The translations under genes were made by a program, and so were the position numbers. A stretch of DNA of 64,000 nucleotides. Origin: Daldinia sp. FL1419 (lineage: Eukaryota > Ascomycota > Sordariomycetes > Xylariales > Hypoxylaceae). Positions 34,660 to 47,218 of the stretch are shown here, piece after piece; positions within the stretch are counted from its first letter, which is position 1; the number at the start of each line of letters is the position of its first letter. The notes beneath the pieces were generated by a model. It saw only the letters and a list, made by a program, of their open reading frames with translations. It made no database searches and was not told where the DNA came from. The stretch is from the NCBI GenBank assembly GCA_025201765.1, contig MU623397.1, positions 1 through 64,000 of the forward strand, in the 5' to 3' direction.

Positions 34660-37600
34660 ATGGATCCTTCACCCCCTCAAGATCTCCATGCAAGATGGGT
34701 CAAAGAAAAAGAGCGCATGCTGTCAAAGCATCGCGAGGAGCTTGATTTTCATGAGGGCCTATTCGAAAAGGAGATGCAGGAGCTCCGTGAGAGCAACGAA
34801 CGTGATTTGCAGAGATTAAAAAGATTAGTCCCAGCGGAGGTGTACAGAGATATCGTCTTACACATGGCTCAAAAGAGCCTTAGGATTGACGCTCAGGAAA
34901 TTGAGGCGAGTTATCAGAAAAGAACTGGAATCATCGAGAAGGAACAAAAAGCGGCACTTGCTCGTCATGAGATCGCTTATCAGGAGGAACTCAAGATCGC
35001 TTTATGTATGAATGGGGATTTGAACACGTCTACTATCAGTGCCCAAAACCGCCCTGTCTCACTACCTGAAGATGTAAGTACTAAATCCAATCATAACGGG
35101 AAAAGTCATCGGTATATGCTATGGGAGTCGTCTGAATTTCAGAATCGAAACCATGCCGATGAATCCTTTACCTGTACCGTCCAGCATGAAGCAATCTGTG
35201 AAGAAAGATGTCTGATCATGCGAGTCCAGTCTAATAAACGCAAGGCACCCGTCGCAAAGGAGCATCCCCCTAAGCGGCCGCGCGTCGACACATATGTCGA
35301 CACCCTCAAAACTCCCGCTGATGCCCCCATGGACGATATCCCCCTGGATGGAAATGCCCAGCGGACAGGCCAAACAATAACGTTTGACGAGGTTTACCAA
35401 AACGGCGAGGCGAGGCATAAGGATACAATCGTAGAATGGCCGAGTGGTAGCCAGAAGTGGTACATTCTAAAATGCGAAGAGCACCAGGTCAGATTCACGA
35501 AAAATGCTGTCCGAGGAGCTGCAGTACATTTGGCTGGAATGAGCCACGGCTTCCCTAAAAGGCATTGGGACGTAGCTGTTAAGACATTCGGTTACCTGGT
35601 TGTTGACTGCACCGCAGAACTAGCAGAAATCAATAATCGGGCTGCAGAGAAAGCCTACGAAAACGAATATAAACAGCCCCTCCCCGTGTCAAATAAGCAG
35701 CCGAAGAAAACAGACAAACTACAGAAAAATTCGCATCAGAAAGGAGCCAAGTCACGTTCGTCGTTCCCAGCAAAAAAGGGCGTGGGTCGCAGCCCAAAGA
35801 ATCCGCGAGTCCAGAACCGCCAGAAATTAGATACCTCGATGAGCCGTCGAAACACGCCCAACTCGCAAAATATAATCAAAAACCCCAAGACATTTCACAT
35901 ATATTACGGTAGATGGAAGTCTAGCAGTGGCTTAGCGGATAAATCCGAAATATATCCTGTCATGATACTCGGCTGGGATAGCCAGGACGGAAGTGGTCTG
36001 AAGAAGGGCACTACCCTTAACGATACTAGTCTTCTCGATAAGGGTTCCTCCCCTCCAAGTTGCTATATCTATGGATCAAACAAGATTGTTGGCTGGGCAC
36101 CAGGATACGAGGATGGCGGCGCTAAAGTTGACTCGAGGAGATTCCCTGTTATGTTCTTCGACGAATTTCAAACTGTTGCCTGGCTCCAGGCTCGATATCT
36201 GACCAAGTTTCCTATGTACAAGCGCACACCACCCCCTGAGCCGGACCATCCCTTTAATGCTGCCTGTCGCTGGATTGCTGAGAGGGAGGGTTTTAATACA
36301 TGGGAGGAAAAGCTCCAGGCTCGTTACCGTAAGTAAATTCATCTTAGCAACATCTAGAACCGTTTTTCATCCTTCAAATGAAGTACTTGTGCTGATCGTT
36401 TTAACCAGCCCTCATATCACAACCGCCATCGATATCACCAATTACATCAGCTGGAGATGAGTCTTTTAAAACGACTGCCCGTCCGGGAGGGCTTAAGAGA
36501 CCCGAAGGACTTTCTGATGCTACGGATCACAATTCGGCAGACGATAAGGACGATTCCGATAGTCGAAGCTATAGCTCGGAGGCGATGTCAGCTGCTACAG
36601 TAGACACGGAGATGCTAGAGTGGCGGGAGAAGGGGGGAGAAATTCCCGGTGATGAGGATTATAAAGCCGCCGAGTCGGGTACTAGCAGTACTTCTGACTC
36701 CGAAATAGACGATTGGGAGAAGCCCTCTTCACACGCTACCAAGCCGGGTGCCTTGGTTCCCCCTTGGGCATGGTACAGCTTACGAAGTATCGAAAGGTCT
36801 GAGGAATTTAAAAAGCCCACTAGCACGTCACGAGAGTCGGGAGATAACCGACTCTCCACGTCCGTGGCTTTAGGAATGAAATCGGCACGAGGGCCGCAGG
36901 AATCCGATCCGGCACAATATACTGATCGGTTGGATGAGCTTACTTCGAAGAATCGAGCTGCTAGGGCCCCTCAAACTGGAGTAGGCTGTGTTACGCCACT
37001 TTCTCTTGGGGTAATAGGAACTGGGGAAGCACATATTGAGAACAGAAGCATTGGCGGAGGCAAGAATGCCGAACCCTCCACCTGCGAAGCTTCTAAGGGT
37101 GTTAAGCCGACCAGTAATGGCAAGGCTCAGATCAACTCTTCTGGGGACCTTGCGGCATTGGGCTCGAAACAGACGGTTGCCAGTGATAGCGAACACGACG
37201 ATTTGGTTGCCAGACACGAGACAGCGGTAGATAAAGAAGGTCTAGTCAAAAATATGCAGACTACAACCGGAGAATCGGTTCAGACAACACCGCGTAAAGA
37301 AGACGAGAATACGGCAGGCGATCATAGCAAAGTTCAACTGCCCGAAGCCGGAATCGTTACTTCGATCAATTCATTAGCAGCACCATCAATAACTGAGGAG
37401 GTTCCCCCATCGAACAGGTCCGTCGGGAACCCCTTTTCTGACTCCACATCAGCTCCAGGGCGCGCGGACTTTGAGCTATCTCATTGTAGCAATGGGGTAA
37501 CGTCATGGAAAAGATCGAGTGATGAAGAGGATTGCATTAAACTGTTCCACGATAAGGATCGAAAGATCATGGCGACCTGGGGAGGTCCTATGGATGTCAT

Positions 37601-37847
37601 AATTGATCTAACAGAAGTCATCACTTTCTCGCGAGAGATTATTCCAGGAAGTCAAGGGAATAGTACTGTGACATTAAACAATAAAGATGGCACCTCGTGG
37701 AAACTAGTTTTTGGCCAGAGCAAGGAAAGTGACCTCTTGGTCGGGAAGATTCAGAGTCGAAGGTTCATAAGATGGCTTCGAAATGCAAATCCCGGTATTA
37801 CATGTTTGGGGGAAGTCGGGCCTTTGGAGAAGATTCGACCCGTATAA
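34660..37847 (+). CDS. Large fungal protein of unknown function, coiled coil plus Cys/His segment
   Basis: Two exons, 34660-36328 and 36409-37847, join in phase to 1035 residues. Residues ~5-110 are charged and helical, a probable coiled coil (MLSKHREELDFHEGLFEKEMQEL). A basic patch KRPRV lies near residue 207. Around residues 245-330 is WYILKCEEHQVRF, then AAVHLAGMSHGFPKRHW, a C/H-x-H arrangement like a degenerate zinc finger. Residues ~415-555 form a globular part with YPVMILGWDS, VGWAPGYEDGG and FPVMFFDEF. A long disordered Ser/Asp/Glu region follows, and the C-terminus (~925-1030) is a beta-rich block ending in KIQSRRFIRWLRNANPG that could be PH-like. The design suggests a nuclear or chromatin-associated protein. 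I recognise no named family. The architecture is partly shared with the gene at 7888-9729. Confidence 0.85.
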
Positions 37848-38789
37848 ATGGGCGAATAGGTAGACGTTGAGATGAGCCGTTATCCCGGGGCTAAATTAGG
37901 GTTCCGAACAACAGTGAAGCTAGCTATTCGAGTATGTGGTTTAAAAAGAAGGGATATAACTTCCGCTCATTTCTCATCATACTTTGTAGTATTTTCGCGA
38001 GGCGTTCTTAGCAGATTGTTTTGGGGGCTTATTATATGTTACGACGGTCGTATGTGATATATCTATAGTGATAGCTCAAGATTATAGCAATACAACCGCG
38101 AAAAGAGTCGAGGTAGACGTTGGCGAGATAGATAATGAGATAGCTAATAGCCGCTCATTACGTGTTAGAGTTACCGCGTACCTGGGCAGCTCCGTACTAG
38201 ATCGGTATCCATAGGTATTGCCCATGCCACATGAGGTACCTATAGATAGGTACTAAGATGCAGAGAGGATAATGAATGACATGTGAAAATACCGAGGGAT
38301 GCGGGTCAGACGGGCAGGACGGGGCTGCGTAGGTACCTACGTAGAATATTTTAGCGCTACTGCCCCGCGTTGCGACTCGGGTAGCTTTGCTAGGTTTATA
38401 GGGATTTTAAACTATATTAGGCAATTGCTACTTTTACAGGCAACATTAAAGTTATTAAAGTTGTTATAATCCTCGTCATTTTATGTACCTATCGTTGTAT
38501 CATTGTACGTGGGTATTTGGCGCGCAGTGTCTTTCTTGTAAATCATTCGCCAGCTCCAGAATGACTCGGATTGTCACAAGCTGAATTTAAAATATGATTT
38601 CTTGAATTCCGTTTTCTTATTCCCTTTCTTCTTTGCTATATAAGCATGTACTAGCTACCTACCTAGATATTTTATCCGTTTGTACGTAGCGTTGTGGAGG
38701 GAGATTGCGTCTCGAACGAAGTACGCTACCGCGTTACATGACGAAGTTACACACCAATCGCCAGATGACGTCGCGTTCATAAGGAAACG

Positions 38790-38820
<31 letters not shown>

Positions 38821-39558
38821 CTAGCAACAATAAGTAAGACTGAGGGAAGGAGGTTTCGGATGAGCAAGCTCGAGCTGTCAGATCTATTAATAAAATCAAA
38901 AAAGAGGAAGAGAGACCTCTCAAGGCTTGCATACTAAACTTGTATACTTTTAAATCCAACATTTACGAATATTTTCTTCACTTTTAAGAATCGTTACCCT
39001 GCCGCATCGCATCGCAATTGCAATCTCATCGAGCGCAGTTACGAAACCACTTCGACCTCAGCCCTTGATGGCTGCCTTGGTAAGTTATTACTTTTCGTTT
39101 TTCTGCCTAGTTTAATCTATGATTTGTTCCTTTCTTCTCGTCGCGCTTTTTGCAACCACTCCTCTTCCTTTACTTTTCCACTTCACCTTACGTTAGACGT
39201 TTTCGCATATTCATCCTCGATGCCTATTTAGCAAGCCTTTATATATATATATATATATGTATATAAAATTAAAAAAAGGCGTCATCAGATCGGTTGATGA
39301 ACAAAAGCGCATAAGCCTCGGTAAATGCGCCCAGACCTTATACCGGCTTTTCCATCCTTCCCAATTATTCCAACTCTTCTCTAGCCTTTCTCTACTTAGG
39401 TAGTTCTTCACCTAATTTACGCATATACCCATGCTATGCTACGGTAGATATCATGTCTAGCTCGATGATACAACTCGATATGATTATGATTTCGCATTAA
39501 AGCTGACCCTCTATTCTTCCTTGCTTCTGCGATTTAGGACACTCCTTGGCTGGCACAC
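37848..39558. other. Intergenic and probable leader of the peroxin gene
   Basis: No gene seen before about 39060. It contains (CAG)9 at 38791-38817 and an AT dinucleotide run at 39240-39258. A good donor (GTAAGT) at 39080 and acceptor (ATTTAG) at 39537 suggest a 458-nt intron in the leader of the peroxin gene; an ATG at 39068 just before the donor would be in frame after splicing. Confidence 0.5.
38791..38817. repeat. (CAG)9 trinucleotide repeat
   Basis: Nine uninterrupted CAG units, about 250 bases upstream of the possible first exon of the peroxin gene. On the minus strand it translates to poly-Ala or poly-Cys in short frames with no other coding features. Confidence 0.95.
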
Positions 39559-41452
39559 ATGTCGACCCCGAAACATACTCCGCGAGGCGACGTCGACGGT
39601 CCATCTACCCCTTCCGACCCGCCTCCTACTTACGCCCCTCCCACATATGCATCCTTTTCCACAGCTAACTTATCCACTGCCGCCTCGGCCGCGAAGCGGA
39701 GATCGACCATCCTAGTCCACCAAAAGTCCCCTTTATTGCTCGCCACGCCTCCCCAGATTACTCGTGCTCTCGCATACAGCCATCCCTTCCTTTTACCTCT
39801 AAATAAACTCGTAGGATTATTGTCCTGGACTACCGGCGATCCGTGGGAGAGTTTTATATTGCTTGCTGTTTTCTGGGCGGCCGTTCAATATGGCGACGTC
39901 ATTGTGCGATTCGCCGGCCCTATCGTCGTGGTTATGGGCCTCATAGGGGGCATGTACGGCCGGCGGTACAGTCCATTATCAAGTAGCGGCTGGGCCGAGC
40001 ATCCTAGTACGGCGAATAATAAAGAAAAGAAATCGTCAAACACGTCGGCCGGAGGTGCTAATGGCTCGCACCAACGAAATTTGAGCGAGCTTACTAGTAC
40101 GAGGCATCAAAAAACCTTGGACGAGATCGTCGACACTATCAAAGTACTCACGACCAGGTGTAATATTCTACTCGAACCTCTCCTCGAAATGACCGATTTC
40201 CTATCCACCCAGAGAACTGCTACCAGCGCCACGACGAAACCAGCCCTGACTACGTTGTTCGTCCGTATACTGGCTATTACGCCAGCTTGGATAGTTTTAA
40301 CCCTCCCGCCGCTGAGGATTATAACAACGAAGAGGGTGGTATTGGTGTTCGGAACAGTGGTGCTTACATGGCATTCGAGGGTCTGCCGAGTAACGAGAAC
40401 ACTGCTTTGGCGAAGTGCCACTGTGCGAAGACTTGCAAGATTGGTAACCGGGTTGCAATTTGAGGAGCCAGTCAAGACAAGGTCTAAAGGCGCCGAAGGC
40501 AATGGAACTCTCACGACCGCGACTGCTAAGTCGAAGCATCTACGCGAAATCACAAAGAGATCGCCATCCGCTCTAACGGAAGCTTTAAAGCGGAGTAGTC
40601 GTTCTGGAGCTAAAGATACGGGCGTACGCTTTACCTTTATCATTTACGAGAATCAACGACGTTGGTTAGGTTTGGGCTGGACCAACAGTCTGTTCGCATA
40701 CGAGCGTGCGGCTTGGACGGACGAGCACAATAATCAGGTGCCGCCTAAAGACGAATTTGAATTGCCAGAGGTGGAAGACGGGCGTGCAAAGTGGAGATGG
40801 GTTGAAGGGAGCAAATGGCGGGTTGACGGCGTACCCGACATGGACGAAGCAGACTACGATACAGATGCTGGCAAGAATGGATGGATCTTTTACGACAACA
40901 AGGTATGGTTCATGATAGACTTACTACGGTCAGCTAATTATACTTACAATGAAATAGTGGCAGAACGGTCGTAGAGGTAATGATGGTTGGGGCCGTTGGA
41001 CGCGTCGACGAAAATGGTATCGCGACGCTGAACTTGTTGAGACTTTAGACGACGCCGGTTCTCCGCCACCACCTGCATTGCCAGCTCGTCCAGTCCCCGT
41101 GCCAGCGCCCAGTTCGGAGAAGATAGATGGCGCACCTACCCTTTCTACTTCTATCCCGGATTCATCTTCATATAACGGATCAAGTAGATATGAACCGAAG
41201 GAAGAAGACGATGCGCTTTCGCTCCTTAGTACATCGTCAAAATCGACCAGGTTTAAATCATCCAAGCCCCAATTACGTCGGCGAACTACAGGCGGCACGC
41301 ATAAATCTAGGCGCACGAGCGAGACTGCTAGTTTACGTTCTAATGATGATGAGGGTAGTCTTACTCCGGCCCTTGAGTTGGAGATTCAAGGTCACCAGAG
41401 AGACCAGGGCCAATGGGGCATTGGAGATGAGGCTCAAATGGGACTAGAATGA
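39559..41452 (+). CDS. Dysferlin-domain integral peroxisomal membrane peroxin (Pex23/Pex30-like)
   Basis: Two exons, 39559-40902 and 40958-41452, give 612 residues. After a Pro/Ser/Thr-rich N-terminus, a Pex24-type membrane region has hydrophobic segments near residues 95-133 and 230-275, separated by a polar Ser/Asn loop. DysfN starts near residue 354 (VRFTFIIYENQRRWLGLGW) and DysfC spans ~410-475 (WRWVEGSKWRVDG, then WQNGRRGNDGWGRWTRRRKWYRDAEL after the intron). The tail is Pro/Ser-rich and disordered. Yeast and fungal relatives (Pex23, Pex28-Pex32) sit at ER-peroxisome contacts and control peroxisome number and size; which member this is cannot be told. A 5' exon at 39068-39079 could add MAAL and 7 more residues in frame. 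It is convergent with the sugar transporter. Confidence 0.9.
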
Positions 41453-41811
41453 GAGACTTTGGACATGGTCCCATCATTATTTGTATTATGATCATGACGG
41501 CTATTGGTGAGTACCTAGCATATGGAAGGCGTTAATGGTAGATACCAACGGTTATATGATTTTTTCTTTCTTTTATATATATATAAATTTTCTCTTACTG
41601 GTTTATTGGTCCTCGGAATAGCTTGGGTTCAAGGACAAGGATCCAGTTACCGAAGCGATGTGTACATCAAGTAATAAATGAGGAAGCTCAAGTAGCCTAG
41701 TTCAGCCGTCGTTCGGCCTAATCGTTCATCTCGATGTATAATTTCCACCAGTGGTAGACGGTAATCGTCTACTACAAATCGTCGGCGGATTAATCTCCAT
41801 CTTTTGAGGTA
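41453..41811. other. Short intergenic gap between convergent genes
   Basis: About 360 bases holding the 3' regions of the peroxin and sugar-transporter genes, with a T-rich stretch and (TA)n at 41558-41586. No coding sequence seen. Confidence 0.6.
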
Positions 41812-43969
41812 TCAGTTCTGTGATGAGCGGCCGACATTCTTAGGCAGCACTGGTTCTGCTTGTTCGTCAGCATCCTCGTCGGCCTCTCCGCCGATCCCTC
41901 CAATGGCTTTGTTAAATAGCAAGTCCATATCTTCCAGCGGTCGACCCTTGGTTTCCGGATAGAAGAGGATGATGATCTAAATTAGATATCAGAATACGGT
42001 ACTCGTCGACAACCTTTTAAGATCAGCGGAAGCTTACGGGAATACAGACGACGTTGACGACCATGAAAAAGAAGTAGATCTTGGAGCCAATAGTGTCGAT
42101 GCCGACAGGCCAAACTTGAGCCACAACAATAGAACCGATAGCTCCGCCCGACGCGGAGAAGTTGAGCCCACGAGCGCGAACAGGAGTAGGGAATATCTTG
42201 GCTTTATATTAGTGCTTTGCGTTTCTGCTCGGGGTATTAATAACTCTTACCTCGGAGCCGTATACCCAAGCTGCCGGTCCGAAACCCATGCTGTAGCCTA
42301 GAGCGTAGATAAAGATGAAGACGACACAGGCTATGTCGGCGGCTTTATTGGTGTTGTCCGGATAGGCCTGGCCTAGAGCTCCGTTGATCTTGAAATAAGT
42401 AATGTTAGCTATTCACCTACTTATCGTTCATGTTTCCTTGCTTAAGCTAAAGATGGATCGACTTGCCAACATGCCAAAAGCCATAGCAACGCATCCCGCC
42501 GTCAACGTTACTCTGCGGCCGAGGCGGTCGATGAGAACCATCTCGATCACCGTCATGCCAATTTTAAGAGTCGACTCGATACCTCCGGCCAGCAGCGTAA
42601 CGCGTGTGGGAAGACCAAGCTTTGCGAATAGAGTGGGCAGATAATATTTCATGGCGGTAGCGCCGCACATCTGCGCCATGAACTGAAGCAACGATGCGCG
42701 CCATAGTCGCTGAAATAAGTTACGGTCTCGAAATAGGGACAGCCAGCTAGCTTCTCCAGAGGCCTTGTGCGCTTCCACATCCTCCCGGATGCGCGTCAAC
42801 TCGGAGTCTATCTCGGTTTCCGTAAAACTACCTTCTCGCAACCAGTGCAGCGATCTTTGAGCTCTATTATAATGGCCGTGCTCGATAAGCCAACGTGGGC
42901 TACGCCGTATCGTTAGTAATAATTCAGGGGTAGGTATACCATAAGAGGATAACTCACGTCTCGGGGATGAATGGGAGTCCGACCGCAAAAATAACACACG
43001 GGACCTGTATAACAGCAAGAGAAACACGCCACGATACGTATATGCCATACTCGGTCTTGTTCCAAAAGGTTATCGCATATCCAACCCTACGAAATTTGGT
43101 TCGTTAGCCAACAGAGCTCAAGATGAACCAAATAGATCCAACAAGCTTACCAAAAGCCCGCAGCGAGACCAGCAACGAAACCGACATGGTTCAGAACGAC
43201 ATACTTCCCACGTTTTCCCGCCGGGGCAACCTCACTATAATACAGGTCAGAAATGATCCTTTATTGCCTCTCATATGGAAGGAGGAACCTTTGATAAAGG
43301 GGAACCGAAGTTGATAGCATGCCAACCCCTATACCGGATATGATTCGTCCGACAATCATCATAGCATACGCCCCTGAGCCGGTCGCTCCGGACTCGAAAG
43401 CGTTACCAACAGCGACTGTTAATATACCAGCCAGAGCTGCGTAGCGCCTCCCGAAGAGGTCGCTTGCTGGGTGCGAGATGAAGATGTAGCTTAGCCCTGT
43501 CACGATTTAGTTTCGACCACTAAAAAGCCATTGGTTCATATTCTAGGGGTGCAGAATGATGCAGGAGGTAGCTTACTATGATCTGGTGAGTATATAGAAA
43601 TAGCGAGTTATAAAAGGGAAGTAGGAGATATGATCATACCATGTTCCCAAATAGTAGATAGCTGTAATTACTCCCTTCCGCGACGGCGTAAGATGTCCCA
43701 TCGTTTTAAGGAACCCTGGATGGACCAGGACAGATGAGAGAATGCCAACATTGTAGCTAATTAAAATGAAAGTCAGCAAGGTGCCTTCATCTTAGCACAC
43801 GATTTGTAGCCGTTTCTATCGAGGCTCATTATTATATCATATAGGTTGAAGTGAGAGAAGCAAAAGGGGTATTCGACTAGATAGTTACTCACCCCCAGAC
43901 GAATGAACCAATAGCAAAGAAAATACATAATAAATGAAGTCGAATGTCGGCTCTTGTCACCAACGCCAT
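41812..43969 (-). CDS. MFS sugar/quinate-type transporter, with one doubtful exon junction
   Basis: Nine exons in reading order: 43969-43893, 43756-43640, 43496-43289, 43234-43151, 43086-42958, 42899-42467, 42388-42251, 42196-42038 and 41976-41812, about 502 residues. Family motifs appear in order: SHPASDLFGRRYAA, GRIISGIGVGMLSTSVPLYQSEVAPAGKRG, PETPRWLIEHGHY, LIDRLGRR and LFYPETKGRPLEDMD, with ~12 membrane segments. Intron 42389-42466 is GC-AG (GCAAGT donor). The exon 2/3 junction is odd: GT at 43639 leaves phase 2, while the only AG (43497) needs phase 1, so the product is out of frame by one base. That means a non-canonical splice, a one-base error in the GGG run at 43495-43497, or a pseudogene. 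All other exons are clean. Proton-coupled sugar uptake at the plasma membrane is expected. Confidence 0.82.
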
Positions 43970-45192
43970 CGCTACGTTGCCAAGTGTACAGATTGATAGG
44001 TATATATTGGAGAAGACCCGGGACAAGAAGCAAAATGATGAGATATATACGGCTACGCAAAACAACAAGGTAACAATAGAGGAAGTCAACCCTGATAAAA
44101 GACAAGGCGTCTATCGAGCCCTGGATCTAAAAGCCGAAGGGTTGACGACTTATTCAGGATCAAAAACGCGCAAAACGGTCTGCTTCACACCCTCGACTGC
44201 TTCCAAGTGCAGTCTATAGTACCTACGATATCGCCCCCCATAAGCCAGCCAGCAAACCATCAAGCTGATCTTATTCAGCTGCCTATTCTATACCTAGCGC
44301 ATCGCGGAGAAGAGTATAAGACAGCTAACCCATCGCGCTGGGAATATCTCCCGCGTCGAAGAAAACGCTCCGTGTGCCACCCCCGCATTAGCCCGCCATC
44401 CAGATTTCGTGAACCGTACCTATTTGGTCTCCGTCGGGTGCTATAATGGTATGATATGGCTTTTGCGGGGGTGTCTTCCCCGAAATTTGACTGGGCGCGA
44501 GGAATGCAAGCCAAGAGGTGAAGGTAGCATGGCACCAAGTATAGGTTGCTAGGTAGCAAGTGAACGAACGTGGTAAACTCGGCAGCTGGCCGTTGTGCGC
44601 GCAAGGGGACGAGGAGCGCCATTGGACGCGGATAAATTGGTTTTTGTGGTAACACCCCGGCCTGTTTGGGGGGGGTATATTTGCCGTTGTTGGACGACTC
44701 TCGATTCGGAGCTGGACGAGATTTCGGATTGCTGGATTTGGTCTGGGTAATTACAAGATCGTTGCGCAATGCCAACGAAAATAAATAAATGGGGGATGAC
44801 GCGACGATGGTTATTTACCCCGAGTGAAGCTCACACGGAGAGAGCTTCCGCGGGTGGGATGTTTAGGATATATATAGGTATGTGTATATATATATATAAA
44901 AGACGAATTGGGGTAGGGGATGTTGCTCAGAGTGTTTATGTATTAGTATTTTAGAAATGATGTTTGTATAGTTGGTGTGATACGATAATACGATATCAAT
45001 TTTTGGTGTTTTCTCCAAACGCAGAGAATCGAGAGTAAGAACGAAGAAAAGGATGCTATAAATGGAAGTAACAATGTGAAAAACAACCGAGGAAGAACCT
45101 ATAATAAGTCAAAAACTTCGTATCATAGTTTGAAAGGTCTCGACTCGTAACACCCGATCTCTCTTCTCCTTTTCCTCCTCCCAAACGTCAAG
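43970..45192. promoter_or_regulatory. Divergent intergenic region between the two transporter genes
   Basis: About 1.2 kb containing both promoters. Two overlapping open frames on opposite strands at 44207-44775 show no family features. A purine/GT-rich stretch and (TA)n at 44885-44899 lie nearer the plus-strand gene. No gene called. Confidence 0.5.
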
Positions 45193-47017
45193 ATGGGTCG
45201 AGACATGCAAGCAGCCGAGACCTTGCTCTCCTCAGGCAACGGTAAGATATTCCAGTATTTCTACCAGAATACCTAGGTATCTATATACCATTTACAACCG
45301 CCAAAGCTAATACTAACCATAAGACCTCCTCGACTCCGAAATCCGAATAGCAGCCCACACGGCCCGCGAAAACCTCAGGGGCAGCCACCAGCCAACCCGA
45401 GAAGAAGAAGCCTCGCCGTTAAAACCAGTCGACGTCCGATGGCGAGACTTGCCGAATAAAGATCAGCTCTTCATCCTGTCCCTCTGCCGCCTCTCCGAGC
45501 CGCTCTCCAACGTCTGTCTACTCCCGTACATCTTCTACCTCGTGCGCTCCGTCCTCCCGCCTGCTACCCCCGACCCCGCAGCAGACGGCGAGCAGCAGCG
45601 GCAAGAAACCGCCGATGCCTCGGCGGCAAGAATATCGGAGTTCTCGGGGCTCCTGGTAGCTGCGTTCCCGCTTGCGCAGTTCCTCGTGAGTCTGCCGTGG
45701 GGGCGGTTATCGGACAAGCGCGGGCGGCGTCTGTCGATCGTAGGCGGGCTCGCCGTGTCCGTGCTGGCGAATGTCGGGTTTGGGTTCTCGCGGTCGTTCG
45801 GTGCGCTGCTGTCCTGGAGGATACTGGCGGGCCTGGCGAACGGGAACGTGGGAATTATGCGTACCGTTACGGCGGAGGTTGTGCGCGAGCGCAAGTATCA
45901 GACCAAGGCGTTTCTCCTGCTGCCTCTGGTGTTCAATGCGGGCATGGTGGCTAGCTTGGCCTTGGGAGGGAGTCTGGCCGAGCCTGTGGTTAATCTGGCG
46001 TGGTTATTTGGGCCGGACGGAGTTTTCAACACGAGTCGGAATCCTGACGGTGTGCCTTGGGCTCTCGAATATCCGTACGCGTTGCCTGCGCTCTTGAACG
46101 CCGCCCTGCTAGGCGTATCGTTGATTTTGGCCGTTGGTGGTTTAAAAGAAACTCTTCCTGGTAAAGAAGAGCAGACGGACGTTGGGCTCAAGGTCGGGGC
46201 TGCTTTTATGCGCTGGATTAGACGTCTACGACGAAAAGGGGAACGGCCGGAATACGTCAGGATAGACAGCAGCGAGGATACCTTTGTAGGGCAGACCGAG
46301 CAAGAAGTCGAGAAGCCTACCCCAACAACGACCTCTATGGGTCGTAAGAGTATCCCCTTCCGAAGTATTTGGTCTCGCAAGGTCGTATGCGCGTTGGTTT
46401 CGTTCGGGTTGCTTCCGTTGCACAACTCAGCCTTTATGCACATCTTCCCCGTCTTTCTTAGCAGCCCTCCGGCCGACAACAGCGAGGCCACATTCTTTGC
46501 TTTTGCTGGTGGTCTGGGCTTGCGCTCATCGACGATCGGGATATGGCTCTCGGTCTTTGGAATCGGCGGCATCTTGCTCCAACTCTTCATATACCCACGG
46601 CTACAAGCGCGTATTGGCACCCGAGGGGTTTTTCGGATTGCGCTGTTCTTATTCCCGGTTACGTACGCTGCGGCTCCGTATCTATCGCTATTAGCAGGTG
46701 CTGGGGGAGACGCAGCTCGCTGGGTGTTTTTGGGCCTCGTCATGTGCGCTCAGATTATGGCGCGTACGATGGCCATCCCCAGTACAGTTATTTTATTGAC
46801 GGAATCTGCGCCCTCGAAGACGGTCCTGGGGACGATTCATGGCGCCGGTAACATGTTGGCAAGTTTAGCACGCGCCGTCGGCCCCGCCATTGGTGGTTAC
46901 GTGTTTGCCGTAGGTGTTGAAGAGGGCATCGTGGGACTCGTGTGGTGGTTGTACCTGGTAGCTATAGCTCTATCTGCTTTAGCATGGTCGTATGTCGTAG
47001 AAAAGGACGAGGGCTAA
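45193..47017 (+). CDS. MFS transporter, DHA1 (drug:H+ antiporter / ZIF1-like) type
   Basis: Two exons, 45193-45241 and 45324-47017, give 580 residues. The short first exon joins through an AAG acceptor to a hydrophilic Glu/Arg-rich N-terminus, then FILSLCRLSEPLSNVCLLPYIFY, the usual first segment of this group. The loop-2 motif WGRLSDKRGRR (near residue 175) and GRILAGLANGNVGIMRTVTAEV-like segment 4 are present, with a long cytosolic loop between halves and about 12 membrane segments in all. Relatives export drugs, small acids or metal chelates, or act at the vacuole; the substrate cannot be inferred. GC-rich codon use is higher here than in most neighbours. It is convergent with the PL4 lyase gene, with only 201 bases between the stop codons. 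Confidence 0.9.
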
Positions 47018-47218
47018 CCTCCCTATAGTTATTAGACGTATTAGCTAGAATGAATCTAACTTGGATATAAATCGCCGGACGAATATATCTGTATATACAG
47101 TAGGATCATTTGAGTAAGTCGAAGTGATACGGCATCACGTTCGGGCAAGAAGAACATTCAGAATATCAAAGTATTTTATTAATGGTACTATATTTCCTGT
47201 CGATACGGATGGACAATT

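Noticed and set aside
44207..44775. Overlapping opposite-strand frames upstream of the sugar transporter
   Set aside because: They overlap each other, lack motifs, and lie in a divergent promoter region.
45898..46743. 281-codon minus-strand frame across the MFS gene
   Set aside because: Antisense shadow of the DHA1-type transporter; Arg/Ser/Pro-rich composition typical of shadow frames.
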